The translations under genes and the position numbers were made by a program. Positions 6,128-12,921 of a DNA stretch of 17,072 nt are shown in pieces. Each line of letters begins with the position of its first letter. The stretch's first letter is position 1. The notes below the pieces were generated by a model. The model saw only the letters and a list, made by a program, of their open reading frames with translations. It made no database searches and was not told the origin of the DNA. Source of the DNA: CAIRNS01 sp049508565 (lineage in GTDB: Bacteria; Elusimicrobiota; Endomicrobiia; Endomicrobiales; CAIRNS01); NCBI GenBank assembly GCA_049508565.1, contig JBELAT010000025.1, forward strand, positions 1 to 17,072. Direction: 5' to 3'.

Positions 6128-7978
6128 ATGGCTGCAGCGGTTACTGGTGCCGAAGATATACGCTGGGATCTTACAGCGTTATACAACACTATTGACGATC
6201 CTCTCATTGACCGGGATATACAAACGCTCAGTGAGATGATCAAAATGTTTCACACCTCTTTTAAAGGACGGCTTTCCCAGGAGCTTGGCCCTGCTATTTC
6301 TCGCTATGCCCACATCCGCATGCTTGAAGACAAGATAATGTTGTACTTGTTTCTCAAGCAAAGCACGAATGTCGGGGATGCCGCGGTCAAATCAAAGATT
6401 GCCGATACGGAAAGAATGATAACCAGCGTGTCTGGTGAGTATCTGTCATTTTTTGCTATCGAGCTGGTCTCGATAGATGAGGGAACGCTCAGGCAATTGT
6501 ATGAACAGGACTCAGTGGTAGCCCAGCACCGGCCATGGATCGAACATGCGCGTATTCTCAAACCTCATCTATTAAGTGAACCCGTTGAATCTGCGCTGAC
6601 GAAACGTTCTCCCTTCGGACCATCTGCATGGAGCGAATTTTTTGATGAACTTGAGGCGGATATTGAAGTCCAGTTCGGCGGCGAAAAAAAAACTCTTACC
6701 GAATTACTGCATTTGCTCACGGAATCCCGGGATCCTGAAGAACGATCTCAATTGATGCTGCTTATCAATGAAAGTCTTAAGGGCACGTTCGCCAAATATT
6801 CCGCCCAGACGTTGTATATGGTTGTTGGAGCGGCCTCTGTTGAAAATCAAGAACGGTTTTATGCACATCCGATGGCTGCTCGCAATACATCCAATCGCAT
6901 TGACGGTCACATTGTTGATGCGCTTCATCGCATTGTTAATGATGTTGCGGGACCGCTTGCAAGGCGTTATTATCGTCTCAAAGGTGCGCATCTGGGGTTG
7001 AAACCGTTGAAGTGGAGTGATCGTAATGCTCCCCTTTCATTCGCTGACACCACTATTGTATCTTTTGCTCAAGCCAAGGAGACTATCCGGCGCTCTTTTG
7101 AAAGTTTTAGTCCTCGGTGTGCCGAGCTTGCAATGAGCTTCTTTGACAAGCAACGAATTGATGCGCCGTATGGTAAAGGCAAGCGGGGCGGTGCTTTCAA
7201 TTATTCAGTGGTATTGCCGGGCGCTGTGCCGATTTCGTATGTTTTTCTCAATTATCTCGGTTCAAACAGGGATGTTATGACACTGGCTCACGAATTGGGA
7301 CATGGAGTTCATGGGTTGTTGGCGGGTAAAAGTCAAGGAACCCTCATGTCACAGGCACCCATTGCATATGCTGAAACGGCTTCCGTTTTTGCCGAGATGA
7401 CAACATTTAAATTTCTAAAAAGTCAGCTTGTGCAAAACAACGATAGAAAATCGCTTCTGGCTTTGATCATGGGGAAAATCGATGATAGTATCAATACGCT
7501 GGTACGGCAGATAAGCTTTTCGAATTTTGAACGGCGTTTACATGGTTTCGATCCCACAACTAATACATGGAACCAGCCGCGGAAACTATCGGCGGAACAG
7601 CTCAGCACGCTCTGGATTGATATGACCAGGCAATTATATGGTGATCACGGCGACGTTTTTACGTATGAAAATGCTGATCATTTATGGTCATACATTTCTC
7701 ATTTTCATCATCCGTTTTATGTATATGGCTATGCTTTGGGTGAACTGTTAACACAGAGTCTGTACGCTCAACAAACGCGCATCGGCGCACGGTTTGAATC
7801 CTTGTATATTGATCTATTGAGTTCTGGGTCTACGAGAAACATCATTGCATTGCTCAAACCCTTCGACCTCGATCCGACTGACGATAGATTTTGGATCTCA
7901 GGTATTGAGGCGGGCCTGGGCGCCCTGGTTGCTGAAGCGGAACTCCTGTCCGGTGAGCTCGGAATATCAGTGTCCTGA
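6128..7978 (+). CDS. pepF: M3 family oligoendopeptidase F (zinc metallopeptidase)
   Basis: 616 residues from the ATG at 6128, preceded by AGGA at 6117-6120. The frame is open from 6026, but the extra 34 residues have no ribosome binding site and do not look like the family N-terminus (DIRWDLTALY follows the chosen start). The thermolysin-like zinc motif HELGH (His388, Glu389, His392) sits in LAHELGHGVHGLL. The third ligand is Glu416 in YAETASVFAEM, 24 residues after His392, as expected for family M3. A helical N-terminal half and a C-terminal FHHPFYVYGYALGELL segment also match the family. These cytoplasmic enzymes cut peptides of roughly 6-20 residues. There is no signal peptide. It stands alone between the small protein gene and the convergent ABC-F gene, so its role is probably general peptide turnover. 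Confidence 0.93.
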   Translation: MAAAVTGAEDIRWDLTALYNTIDDPLIDRDIQTLSEMIKMFHTSFKGRLSQELGPAISRYAHIRMLEDKIMLYLFLKQSTNVGDAAVKSKIADTERMITSVSGEYLSFFAIELVSIDEGTLRQLYEQDSVVAQHRPWIEHARILKPHLLSEPVESALTKRSPFGPSAWSEFFDELEADIEVQFGGEKKTLTELLHLLTESRDPEERSQLMLLINESLKGTFAKYSAQTLYMVVGAASVENQERFYAHPMAARNTSNRIDGHIVDALHRIVNDVAGPLARRYYRLKGAHLGLKPLKWSDRNAPLSFADTTIVSFAQAKETIRRSFESFSPRCAELAMSFFDKQRIDAPYGKGKRGGAFNYSVVLPGAVPISYVFLNYLGSNRDVMTLAHELGHGVHGLLAGKSQGTLMSQAPIAYAETASVFAEMTTFKFLKSQLVQNNDRKSLLALIMGKIDDSINTLVRQISFSNFERRLHGFDPTTNTWNQPRKLSAEQLSTLWIDMTRQLYGDHGDVFTYENADHLWSYISHFHHPFYVYGYALGELLTQSLYAQQTRIGARFESLYIDLLSSGSTRNIIALLKPFDLDPTDDRFWISGIEAGLGALVAEAELLSGELGISVS

Positions 7979-8119
7979 TGGGGGACTGATAGTAACTGTC
8001 TCGCACATTCATTTACATCACTTAAAAAACCATTTTCAGCAGAGATTTGAGAGATTAACAATTCCTCATGCGGGCTTATTTCCTTTTGGGAATCTCTGGG
8101 AAATATATACATTCATCGC

Positions 8120-9952
8120 TTATTTAAGTAAGTCCTTATAGTGGTGGATGATTTTTTCATGGTGGTCGGACAATGTGAAAAGTTTTTCGTAGAGTTCCGA
8201 TATTTGAGGTTTTAGGGCATGATTTCTCTTTGAGAGTTCAGCGATCTGTGACGCAACGCCTTTTGATGATGCTTCAACCAATAGTTCTATGTTTTTCTGC
8301 ATTTCATCTTCCTTACATTTTATGGCGGTTTCCACGATCATGATCTCTGCTTCGATGGGTTTGATGGCGCGGGATTTTTCATTGATTCGCTGAGCTTTCA
8401 ACCGCTTTTGTTCCTTCAGTGTATCTGGAACTTCGACAGTCACCAACTTTTTCGTCTCTAACCCCTCGTCTGACCATCCGACGGTTTCCAAAAATTCCCC
8501 GTAGCTGCCATTAAACATTATGATCGTGCCCTTGTCGAAAACGATAAGTTTCGTTGCCAGGCGGTGAAGCAATAGTTCGCTATGAGTAACCATGACTATA
8601 GAACCTTCAAATGCGTCTATAGCCTCCATCAGGGTATCGCATGAGTCCATGTCCAGATGATTTGTGGGTTCATCGAGCAACAGTAAGTGTGAAGGGGTTA
8701 CCAGGAGCTTTCCAAGAAGAACGCGGCTTTTTTCGCCACCTGAGAGTACAGCGATTTTTTTTAAAGCCGCATCATCAGAGAACATCATGCCCCCGGCAAT
8801 GTCCCGGGCACGTTGCGGCGAACATTGCGGATCGGCTGACATGATCTCTTCATACACCGTTTTATGATCGTTGAGTGTCTTGACGGAGCTCTGGCTAAAA
8901 CATCCGATTTTAAGAACTGGATGTGTTTTTATAGTTCCTTCATCGGGGCGAAGATCACTGCACAAAAGTTTTATGAGCGTGGATTTGCCCCTGCCATTTT
9001 TGCCGATGATACAAAGACGCTCCCGGTGGTTTAACGTAAACGATAGCGTGTCGATGAGGCGGGGCTGGGTACGGTCATATGAAAACGACACGTTGTGACA
9101 TGACAGCATCTGTGCAGCGGGGAAAACAGCTGAAGTAAACGAAAATTCCAGCGAATCTATTTTTGAAAGCTCTTCTTTTCTGGTTTGCTTTTCAAGAGAT
9201 TTTATTCGCGATTGAACCATTCCTGCCAAGCGCGCCTTAGCTCTGAAACGATTGATAAAAAGTTCGGTTGCCTTGCGTTTTTTTTCATCATTGATACGTG
9301 TCTTTTCATAGATCTCTTCTTCTTGAGCGAGCTGGTCATACATTTTACCAGTATCGCCCGCGATCTTCCGTGCTCGCTGGCGGTGGATAGCCAGAATGTG
9401 TGTAATTACCCCATCCATGAAAGCGCGGTCATGGGTAATGAGAATCAACTCGCCTTTCCACTTGTTTAGAAATCCTGAAAGCCAGCGGACAGCAACTATG
9501 TCAAGATAGTTGTTCGGTTCGTCCAGGAGTAACAAGTTCGGTTCAGAAAGAAGTAGTTTCGTCAGGTTAAGTCTGATTTGATAACCGCCGGAAAGCAGCG
9601 AAGGATGTTTTTGGAGGTCCGTGGGACCAAATCCCAGGCCGAATAGCATTTTCTCAGCTTTCCACGTGTTATCGTGCTCCTCTTGTGTGAGACTCGTGCA
9701 GGCTTCTTCTAAAACAGAATCTTTTGAAAAATGAATATGTTGTTCCAAATGTCCTATCCGGTATCCGGTGGGGATTGCCACGGTCCCCGCGTCGGGATCC
9801 GTTGAGCCACGTAATATCTGGAACAATGTTGTCTTTCCCGTGCCGTTTCTTCCCACCAGTCCAATCTTTTCATGGGCAGCGACGGTAAAAGATAGTTCTT
9901 TAAACAAAACCTGGTTTCCGTATGACTTATCTAAGTTCGTTACTCGTATCAT
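8120..9952 (-). CDS. ABC-F family ATP-binding protein (ribosome-associated type)
   Basis: 610 residues from the ATG at 9952 (MIRVTNLDKSYG), with AAGGG about 10 nt upstream. Extending to 10114 would add 54 residues of non-ABC sequence and overlap the cyclophilin start. It has two ABC domains without membrane segments. Domain 1 has Walker A GRNGTGKT (34-41), signature LSGGY (120-124) and Walker B LLLLDEPNNYLD (140-151). Domain 2 has Walker A GKNGRGKS (317-324), signature LSGGE (403-407) and Walker B LLLLDEPTNHLD (423-434). Between them lies a charged linker (about 205-265) of the kind that reaches the peptidyl-transferase centre. The C-terminal 100 residues form a charged coiled coil, as in Uup/EttA relatives. 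Domain 1 deviates from the usual EPTNHLD (EPNNYLD). A second copy ends at base 117. A TATAAT on the minus strand (10004-10009) may serve as -10, but no good -35 is visible. Confidence 0.92.
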   Translation of the reverse strand: MIRVTNLDKSYGNQVLFKELSFTVAAHEKIGLVGRNGTGKTTLFQILRGSTDPDAGTVAIPTGYRIGHLEQHIHFSKDSVLEEACTSLTQEEHDNTWKAEKMLFGLGFGPTDLQKHPSLLSGGYQIRLNLTKLLLSEPNLLLLDEPNNYLDIVAVRWLSGFLNKWKGELILITHDRAFMDGVITHILAIHRQRARKIAGDTGKMYDQLAQEEEIYEKTRINDEKKRKATELFINRFRAKARLAGMVQSRIKSLEKQTRKEELSKIDSLEFSFTSAVFPAAQMLSCHNVSFSYDRTQPRLIDTLSFTLNHRERLCIIGKNGRGKSTLIKLLCSDLRPDEGTIKTHPVLKIGCFSQSSVKTLNDHKTVYEEIMSADPQCSPQRARDIAGGMMFSDDAALKKIAVLSGGEKSRVLLGKLLVTPSHLLLLDEPTNHLDMDSCDTLMEAIDAFEGSIVMVTHSELLLHRLATKLIVFDKGTIIMFNGSYGEFLETVGWSDEGLETKKLVTVEVPDTLKEQKRLKAQRINEKSRAIKPIEAEIMIVETAIKCKEDEMQKNIELLVEASSKGVASQIAELSKRNHALKPQISELYEKLFTLSDHHEKIIHHYKDLLK

Positions 9953-10034
9953 GAGTGTTGTGCCCTTTGACTGTGAAAGTAGTGCGAGTATTGATTTTAT
10001 ATTATTATAGTAAATCACACAAATGCACGAGAGC

Positions 10035-10050
10035 ATATAGCTTTCTATAT
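10035..10050. promoter_or_regulatory. Inverted repeat in the ABC-F/cyclophilin divergent region
   Basis: ATATAG (10035-10040) and CTATAT (10045-10050) form a perfect 6-bp inverted repeat with a 4-bp gap, in the 160-bp region between divergent starts. It could be an operator, but it is short and AT-rich and may be chance. Confidence 0.25.
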
Positions 10051-10112
10051 CGAATTTTATTAGAATAATACTCCGGTACTGCTTGCTACTACATACAAGG
10101 AGAGTAAACAAC

Positions 10113-10589
10113 ATGGAAAAACAGATCGTGGTTTTGGAATCAAATCAAGGAGCCATTGAAATTGAGTTGATGCCGCAAATAGCTCCCAAAGCATGTGAAA
10201 ACTTTACTTCGCTGATACAAAAAGGATATTACAACGGTATAATTTTTCATCGGGTCATTAAAGGATTTATGATTCAGGGCGGTGATCCTACGGGAACCGG
10301 CAGAGGGGGAAAATCAGTGTGGGGTAAGCCGTTTGATGATGAATTTGATAAAAAGACCACCTTTGATTCCCCGGGAATACTGGCCATGGCAAATTCAGGG
10401 CCGGGTACCAACGGGAGTCAGTTTTTTATTACGACAGCAAAGACGCCATGGTTGAATATGCATCATACTGTTTTCGGCAAAGTGGTTGCCGGTTACGACG
10501 TTGTACAGAAAATAGAAAACACTGAAACAGGGCCCGGAGATGCTCCTGTTTCCGAGCAGTGCATTGTTAAAGCATATATTAAATCATAA
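10113..10589 (+). CDS. Cyclophilin-type peptidyl-prolyl cis-trans isomerase
   Basis: 158 residues from the ATG at 10113, with AAGGAGAG at 10097-10104 as ribosome binding site. It is a single-domain cyclophilin with no signal peptide, so probably cytoplasmic. Active-site residues by family alignment are Arg47 in FHRVIKGFMIQGGDP, Gln55, Phe105 in GSQFFIT, Trp113 and His118 in MHHTVFGKV. Trp113 corresponds to the cyclosporin-binding Trp of cyclophilin A. The length matches the short bacterial PpiB type. The enzyme speeds proline isomerisation during folding. It is divergently transcribed from the ABC-F gene and followed after 137 nt by the LOG-family gene, which has its own promoter. Confidence 0.95.
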   Translation: MEKQIVVLESNQGAIEIELMPQIAPKACENFTSLIQKGYYNGIIFHRVIKGFMIQGGDPTGTGRGGKSVWGKPFDDEFDKKTTFDSPGILAMANSGPGTNGSQFFITTAKTPWLNMHHTVFGKVVAGYDVVQKIENTETGPGDAPVSEQCIVKAYIKS

Positions 10590-10664
10590 GCGGTATACCC
10601 ATCACCGTTTCGTAGAGTGATTGCTCCGCCCCGATGGAAAAGGCGGTGCTCGTTAAATAATGTG

Positions 10665-10693
10665 TTGACGTTAACGCGGGTGTATAGTATACT
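10665..10693 (+). promoter_or_regulatory. Promoter of the LOG-family gene
   Basis: TTGACG (10665-10670) and TATACT (10688-10693) are spaced by 17 bp, ten of twelve consensus bases. The -10 lies within an 8-bp palindrome AGTATACT (10686-10693) that recurs upstream of the GT4 gene. Transcription would start near 10700, about 27 nt before the ATG. Confidence 0.75.
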
Positions 10694-10726
10694 TACCGTG
10701 AGTAAAATATCGCAAGGAGATGCCCT

Positions 10727-11455
10727 ATGGTTTTCCATAACGAAAAGAAAACTACGCGTGTTGCGCAGGTTCAGCCGGGAAATGGAAACATTGAGAGAAG
10801 AAGTTCGCCATTCCAGGAAGATCCCTGGCGGGTATTCCGTATCATGTCTGAGTTTGTTGAAGGGTTTGAAACTCTTTCTGCATGTGGTGCGGCCATTACT
10901 ATTTTCGGTTCTGCCCGTGTGCAGGAAAATGATTCTGACTATATAGCTGCACGTCACATCGCGCAGAAACTTTCCAAGGCGGGATATGCCATCATTACCG
11001 GCGGTGGGCCGGGTATCATGGAAGCTGCCAATCGCGGTGCGACTGACGTCAAGGGACGGTCCGTAGGGCTCAATATTCAACTCCCCATGGAACAGGTGGC
11101 CAACCCGTACGTCAATGTGCCGATTGGGTTCCGGTATTTTTTCGTACGCAAAGTAATGTTCATTAAATATGCCTCGGCTATGATCATTATGCCGGGAGGA
11201 TTTGGAACAATGGACGAAATGTTTGAAGTGTTGACATTGGTACAGACGAAAAAAATCAAACAAATCCCTATTATTCTTTATAATTCCTCATACTGGAAAG
11301 GGCTTCTTGACTGGATGAAAAACACAATGATCGATCGTGAAATGATCAGTAAAAAAGATCTTTCTTTTTTCAAACTCCTGGATGATCCTGATGACGTTGT
11401 AAAAGAGATCTGCAGCAGTGTTAAAGTAGATGTTCATGGAAAATCAAATTTTTAA
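10727..11455 (+). CDS. LOG family protein (nucleotide 5'-monophosphate phosphoribohydrolase-like, TIGR00730 type)
   Basis: 242 residues with AAGGAG (10714-10719) ahead of the ATG. The core from about residue 55 is a Rossmann-like fold. The LOG hallmarks are GGGPGIMEAAN (92-102) and PGGFGTMDEMFE (156-167), which together form the nucleotide-binding and catalytic site. IFGSARV (59-65) is the usual first strand. Characterised LOG proteins release the base from nucleoside 5'-monophosphates, including cytokinin activation in plants and nucleotide salvage or clean-up in bacteria. Many are misannotated as lysine decarboxylases. The first 50 residues are polar and not part of the core. The start is supported by the ribosome binding site and promoter. 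It is separated from the glucan genes downstream by a new promoter, so no shared function is implied. Confidence 0.9.
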   Translation: MVFHNEKKTTRVAQVQPGNGNIERRSSPFQEDPWRVFRIMSEFVEGFETLSACGAAITIFGSARVQENDSDYIAARHIAQKLSKAGYAIITGGGPGIMEAANRGATDVKGRSVGLNIQLPMEQVANPYVNVPIGFRYFFVRKVMFIKYASAMIIMPGGFGTMDEMFEVLTLVQTKKIKQIPIILYNSSYWKGLLDWMKNTMIDREMISKKDLSFFKLLDDPDDVVKEICSSVKVDVHGKSNF

Positions 11456-11527
11456 GGCAGATTTCGAAGAGCTGTCTAAAAGAGATAAAGGGTTTTGGAG
11501 AACGCTTAAAAACACGGAAACCAACGA

Positions 11528-11556
11528 TTGAAACACCTGTAGTGATTTGGTATAAT
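11528..11556 (+). promoter_or_regulatory. Promoter of the glucan synthesis operon
   Basis: TTGAAA (11528-11533) and a perfect TATAAT (11551-11556) are separated by 17 bp. Transcription would start near 11563, giving a leader of about 120 nt before the GT4 gene. Confidence 0.75.
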
Positions 11557-11567
11557 CGTGGTGTGTT

Positions 11568-11578
11568 TATAGTATACT
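11568..11578 (+). repeat. TATAGTATACT element shared by the LOG and glucan operon promoter regions
   Basis: The same 11 bases occur at 10683-10693, overlapping the -10 of the LOG gene, and here, just after the predicted start of the glucan operon transcript. Extending to 14 bases gives 13 matches. Each contains the palindrome AGTATACT. It could be a common operator or only a common -10-like sequence. Confidence 0.5.
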
Positions 11579-11628
11579 AGAGAAACTATAGTAGGGGATG
11601 GTCGGCTCCGGGTCAGTAGATGCATTGT

Positions 11629-11658
11629 CACGCCGGGATATAACAGGCGTGTTTTTTT
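11629..11658 (+). terminator. Intrinsic terminator in the leader, ahead of the GT4 gene
   Basis: CACGCC (11629-11634) pairs perfectly with GGCGTG (11646-11651) around an 11-nt loop, and seven T residues follow at once (11652-11658). The hairpin is downstream of the operon promoter and ends 27 nt before the GT4 ATG. It could also catch read-through from the LOG gene, whose stop is 200 nt upstream. Confidence 0.7.
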
Positions 11659-11685
11659 AGTTATGTTGAATCTAAGGATGAGATC

Positions 11686-12921
11686 ATGAGAATAGGGATC
11701 CTAACCAATGAGTATCCGCCAAACGTATATGGCGGCGCAGGAGTTCATGTTGAGTACTTAACCAGGGAACTAATAAAACTGGATAATGGAGAAAATTTTG
11801 TTAAGGTGTTTTGTTTCGGTACGCAGAAAGAAGATACGCCTCATCTGTCCGTAAAAGGCGTCTCTTCTGTGTATGATTTTCCCACAAAAGATCCGCGGCA
11901 AAAAAAGTTCCTTGAAACTCTATTTAAAAATATAGTCATGTCGGGACAGCTTGATGATATTGATATAGCCCATTGTCATACATGGTACAGCCATTTTGCA
12001 GGACTGTTAGCTAAACAATTGTTACAGATCCCTCTGGTTTTAACGACACATTCTCTGGAACCGCACCGTCCATGGAAAGCTGAACAGCTGGGGTGCGCGT
12101 ATTACGGAAGTTCCTGGATAGAAAGAACAGCATATGAAAATGCTGACGGCGTCATTGCCGTTTCAGAGTCAATGAAAAAAGACGTTATTGATCTCTATAA
12201 TGTCCCTGAAAGCAAAATAAGAGTTATTCACAATGGTGTCGATATAGATCATTATAAGCCCACGTTTGATACGCGGGTACTCGATAAATGCGGTATCGAT
12301 AAGGAAATTCCTTTTATCCTGTTTGTCGGGCGTATTACTCGCCAGAAGGGGATATTTCATTTAGTCAACGCGATCAAGTTCATACAACCTGGTTATCAGA
12401 TTGTGTTATGTGCCGGTTCACCAGACACTCCGGAAATCGGCAAAGAAATGCAGGAAAAGGTGGAAAAAGCTAAAAGAGATTCCACCAATAAAATAGTATG
12501 GATATCCGAAACTCTTTCCAAAGAGGATATCATTACGTTGTATTCGCAGGCATCAGTCTTTGTTTGCCCGTCGGTATACGAGCCGTTTGGAATCATCAAT
12601 CTTGAAGCAATGGCGTGTGAAACACCGGTCGTCGCATCCTCAGTTGGCGGTATTCCTGAAGTCGTTGTCCCGGGTGAAACAGGATTGCTTGTTCCCTTTG
12701 AGCCGATGAACACGCGAGATGCCGAGCCGGCTGACCCCGTGAAGTTTGCCCGCGACCTGGCTAGTGCCATTAATTCACTTGTAAGTTCGCCCGAGAAACT
12801 CAAGTATATGGGGGCGAAATCGCGCCAGAGGGTCATAGACAACTTCAGCTGGACGCGCATAGCAGCAAAAACAACGGACTTTTATAAGCATATACTGTTA
12901 AACAAGGGGATGGGCAAATGA
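11686..12921 (+). CDS. glgM: GT4 glycosyltransferase, glycogen synthase / alpha-maltose-1-phosphate synthase (GlgM-like)
   Basis: 411 residues, GT-B fold, with AAGGA (11674-11678) as ribosome binding site. The N-terminus MRIGILTNEYPPNVYGGAGV has the donor-loop GGAG (16-19). The C-terminal nucleotide-sugar domain contains FVGRITRQKG (213-222) and the EX7E pair Glu299/Glu307 in YEPFGIINLEAMACETPVV, then GGIPEVV and GETGLLV. This is the GT4 'Corynebacterium-type glgA' pattern, not the GT5 GlgA. Actinobacterial members of that group (GlgM) join ADP-glucose to glucose-1-phosphate to make alpha-maltose-1-phosphate. The next gene is GlgE, which uses exactly that product, and its ATG overlaps this stop codon (ATGA at 12918-12921). 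GlgM is therefore the best guess, but synthase activity on glycogen itself cannot be excluded from sequence. Confidence 0.85.
   Translation: MRIGILTNEYPPNVYGGAGVHVEYLTRELIKLDNGENFVKVFCFGTQKEDTPHLSVKGVSSVYDFPTKDPRQKKFLETLFKNIVMSGQLDDIDIAHCHTWYSHFAGLLAKQLLQIPLVLTTHSLEPHRPWKAEQLGCAYYGSSWIERTAYENADGVIAVSESMKKDVIDLYNVPESKIRVIHNGVDIDHYKPTFDTRVLDKCGIDKEIPFILFVGRITRQKGIFHLVNAIKFIQPGYQIVLCAGSPDTPEIGKEMQEKVEKAKRDSTNKIVWISETLSKEDIITLYSQASVFVCPSVYEPFGIINLEAMACETPVVASSVGGIPEVVVPGETGLLVPFEPMNTRDAEPADPVKFARDLASAINSLVSSPEKLKYMGAKSRQRVIDNFSWTRIAAKTTDFYKHILLNKGMGK

Larger units (their letters stand above)
11563..11685 (+). promoter_or_regulatory. 5' leader of the glucan operon, candidate attenuator or small RNA
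   Basis: Roughly 120 nt lie between the predicted transcription start and the GT4 ATG, and they contain a terminator hairpin. Upstream of the hairpin, UCGGC (11602-11606) can pair with GCCGG (11632-11636), and UCCGG (11607-11611) with CCGGG (11633-11637), each with one G-U. Both alternatives would occupy the 5' arm of the terminator. TATAGT (11568-11573) and ACTATA (11585-11590) can form a weak hairpin near the 5' end. I do not recognise a known riboswitch class. Confidence 0.45.

Noticed and set aside
8041..8106. AGAGATT...AATCTCT inverted repeat between the convergent peptidase and ABC-F genes as a terminator
   Set aside because: The stem is only 7 bp with a loop of more than 30 nt and no T-run, so it is too weak to call.
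9953..10114. Upstream extension of the ABC-F frame (54 residues)
   Set aside because: It overlaps the divergent promoter region and the cyclophilin start, and is Cys/Ile/Tyr-rich; the normal ABC-F N-terminus MIRVTNLDKSYG starts at 9952.
10626..10646. CCGCC...GGCGG hairpin after the cyclophilin gene as a terminator
   Set aside because: The 5-bp stem is followed by tgctcgtt with no T-run, so it does not meet the intrinsic terminator pattern.
10493..11263. 256-codon minus-strand open frame opposite the cyclophilin and LOG genes
   Set aside because: It lies antisense to two well-supported genes with family motifs, its translation is Cys/His/Arg-rich and unlike a folded protein, and it has no clear ribosome binding site.
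12396..12860. 154-codon minus-strand frame inside the GT4 gene
   Set aside because: Antisense shadow of a conserved gene; Ser/Thr-rich translation without recognisable motif.
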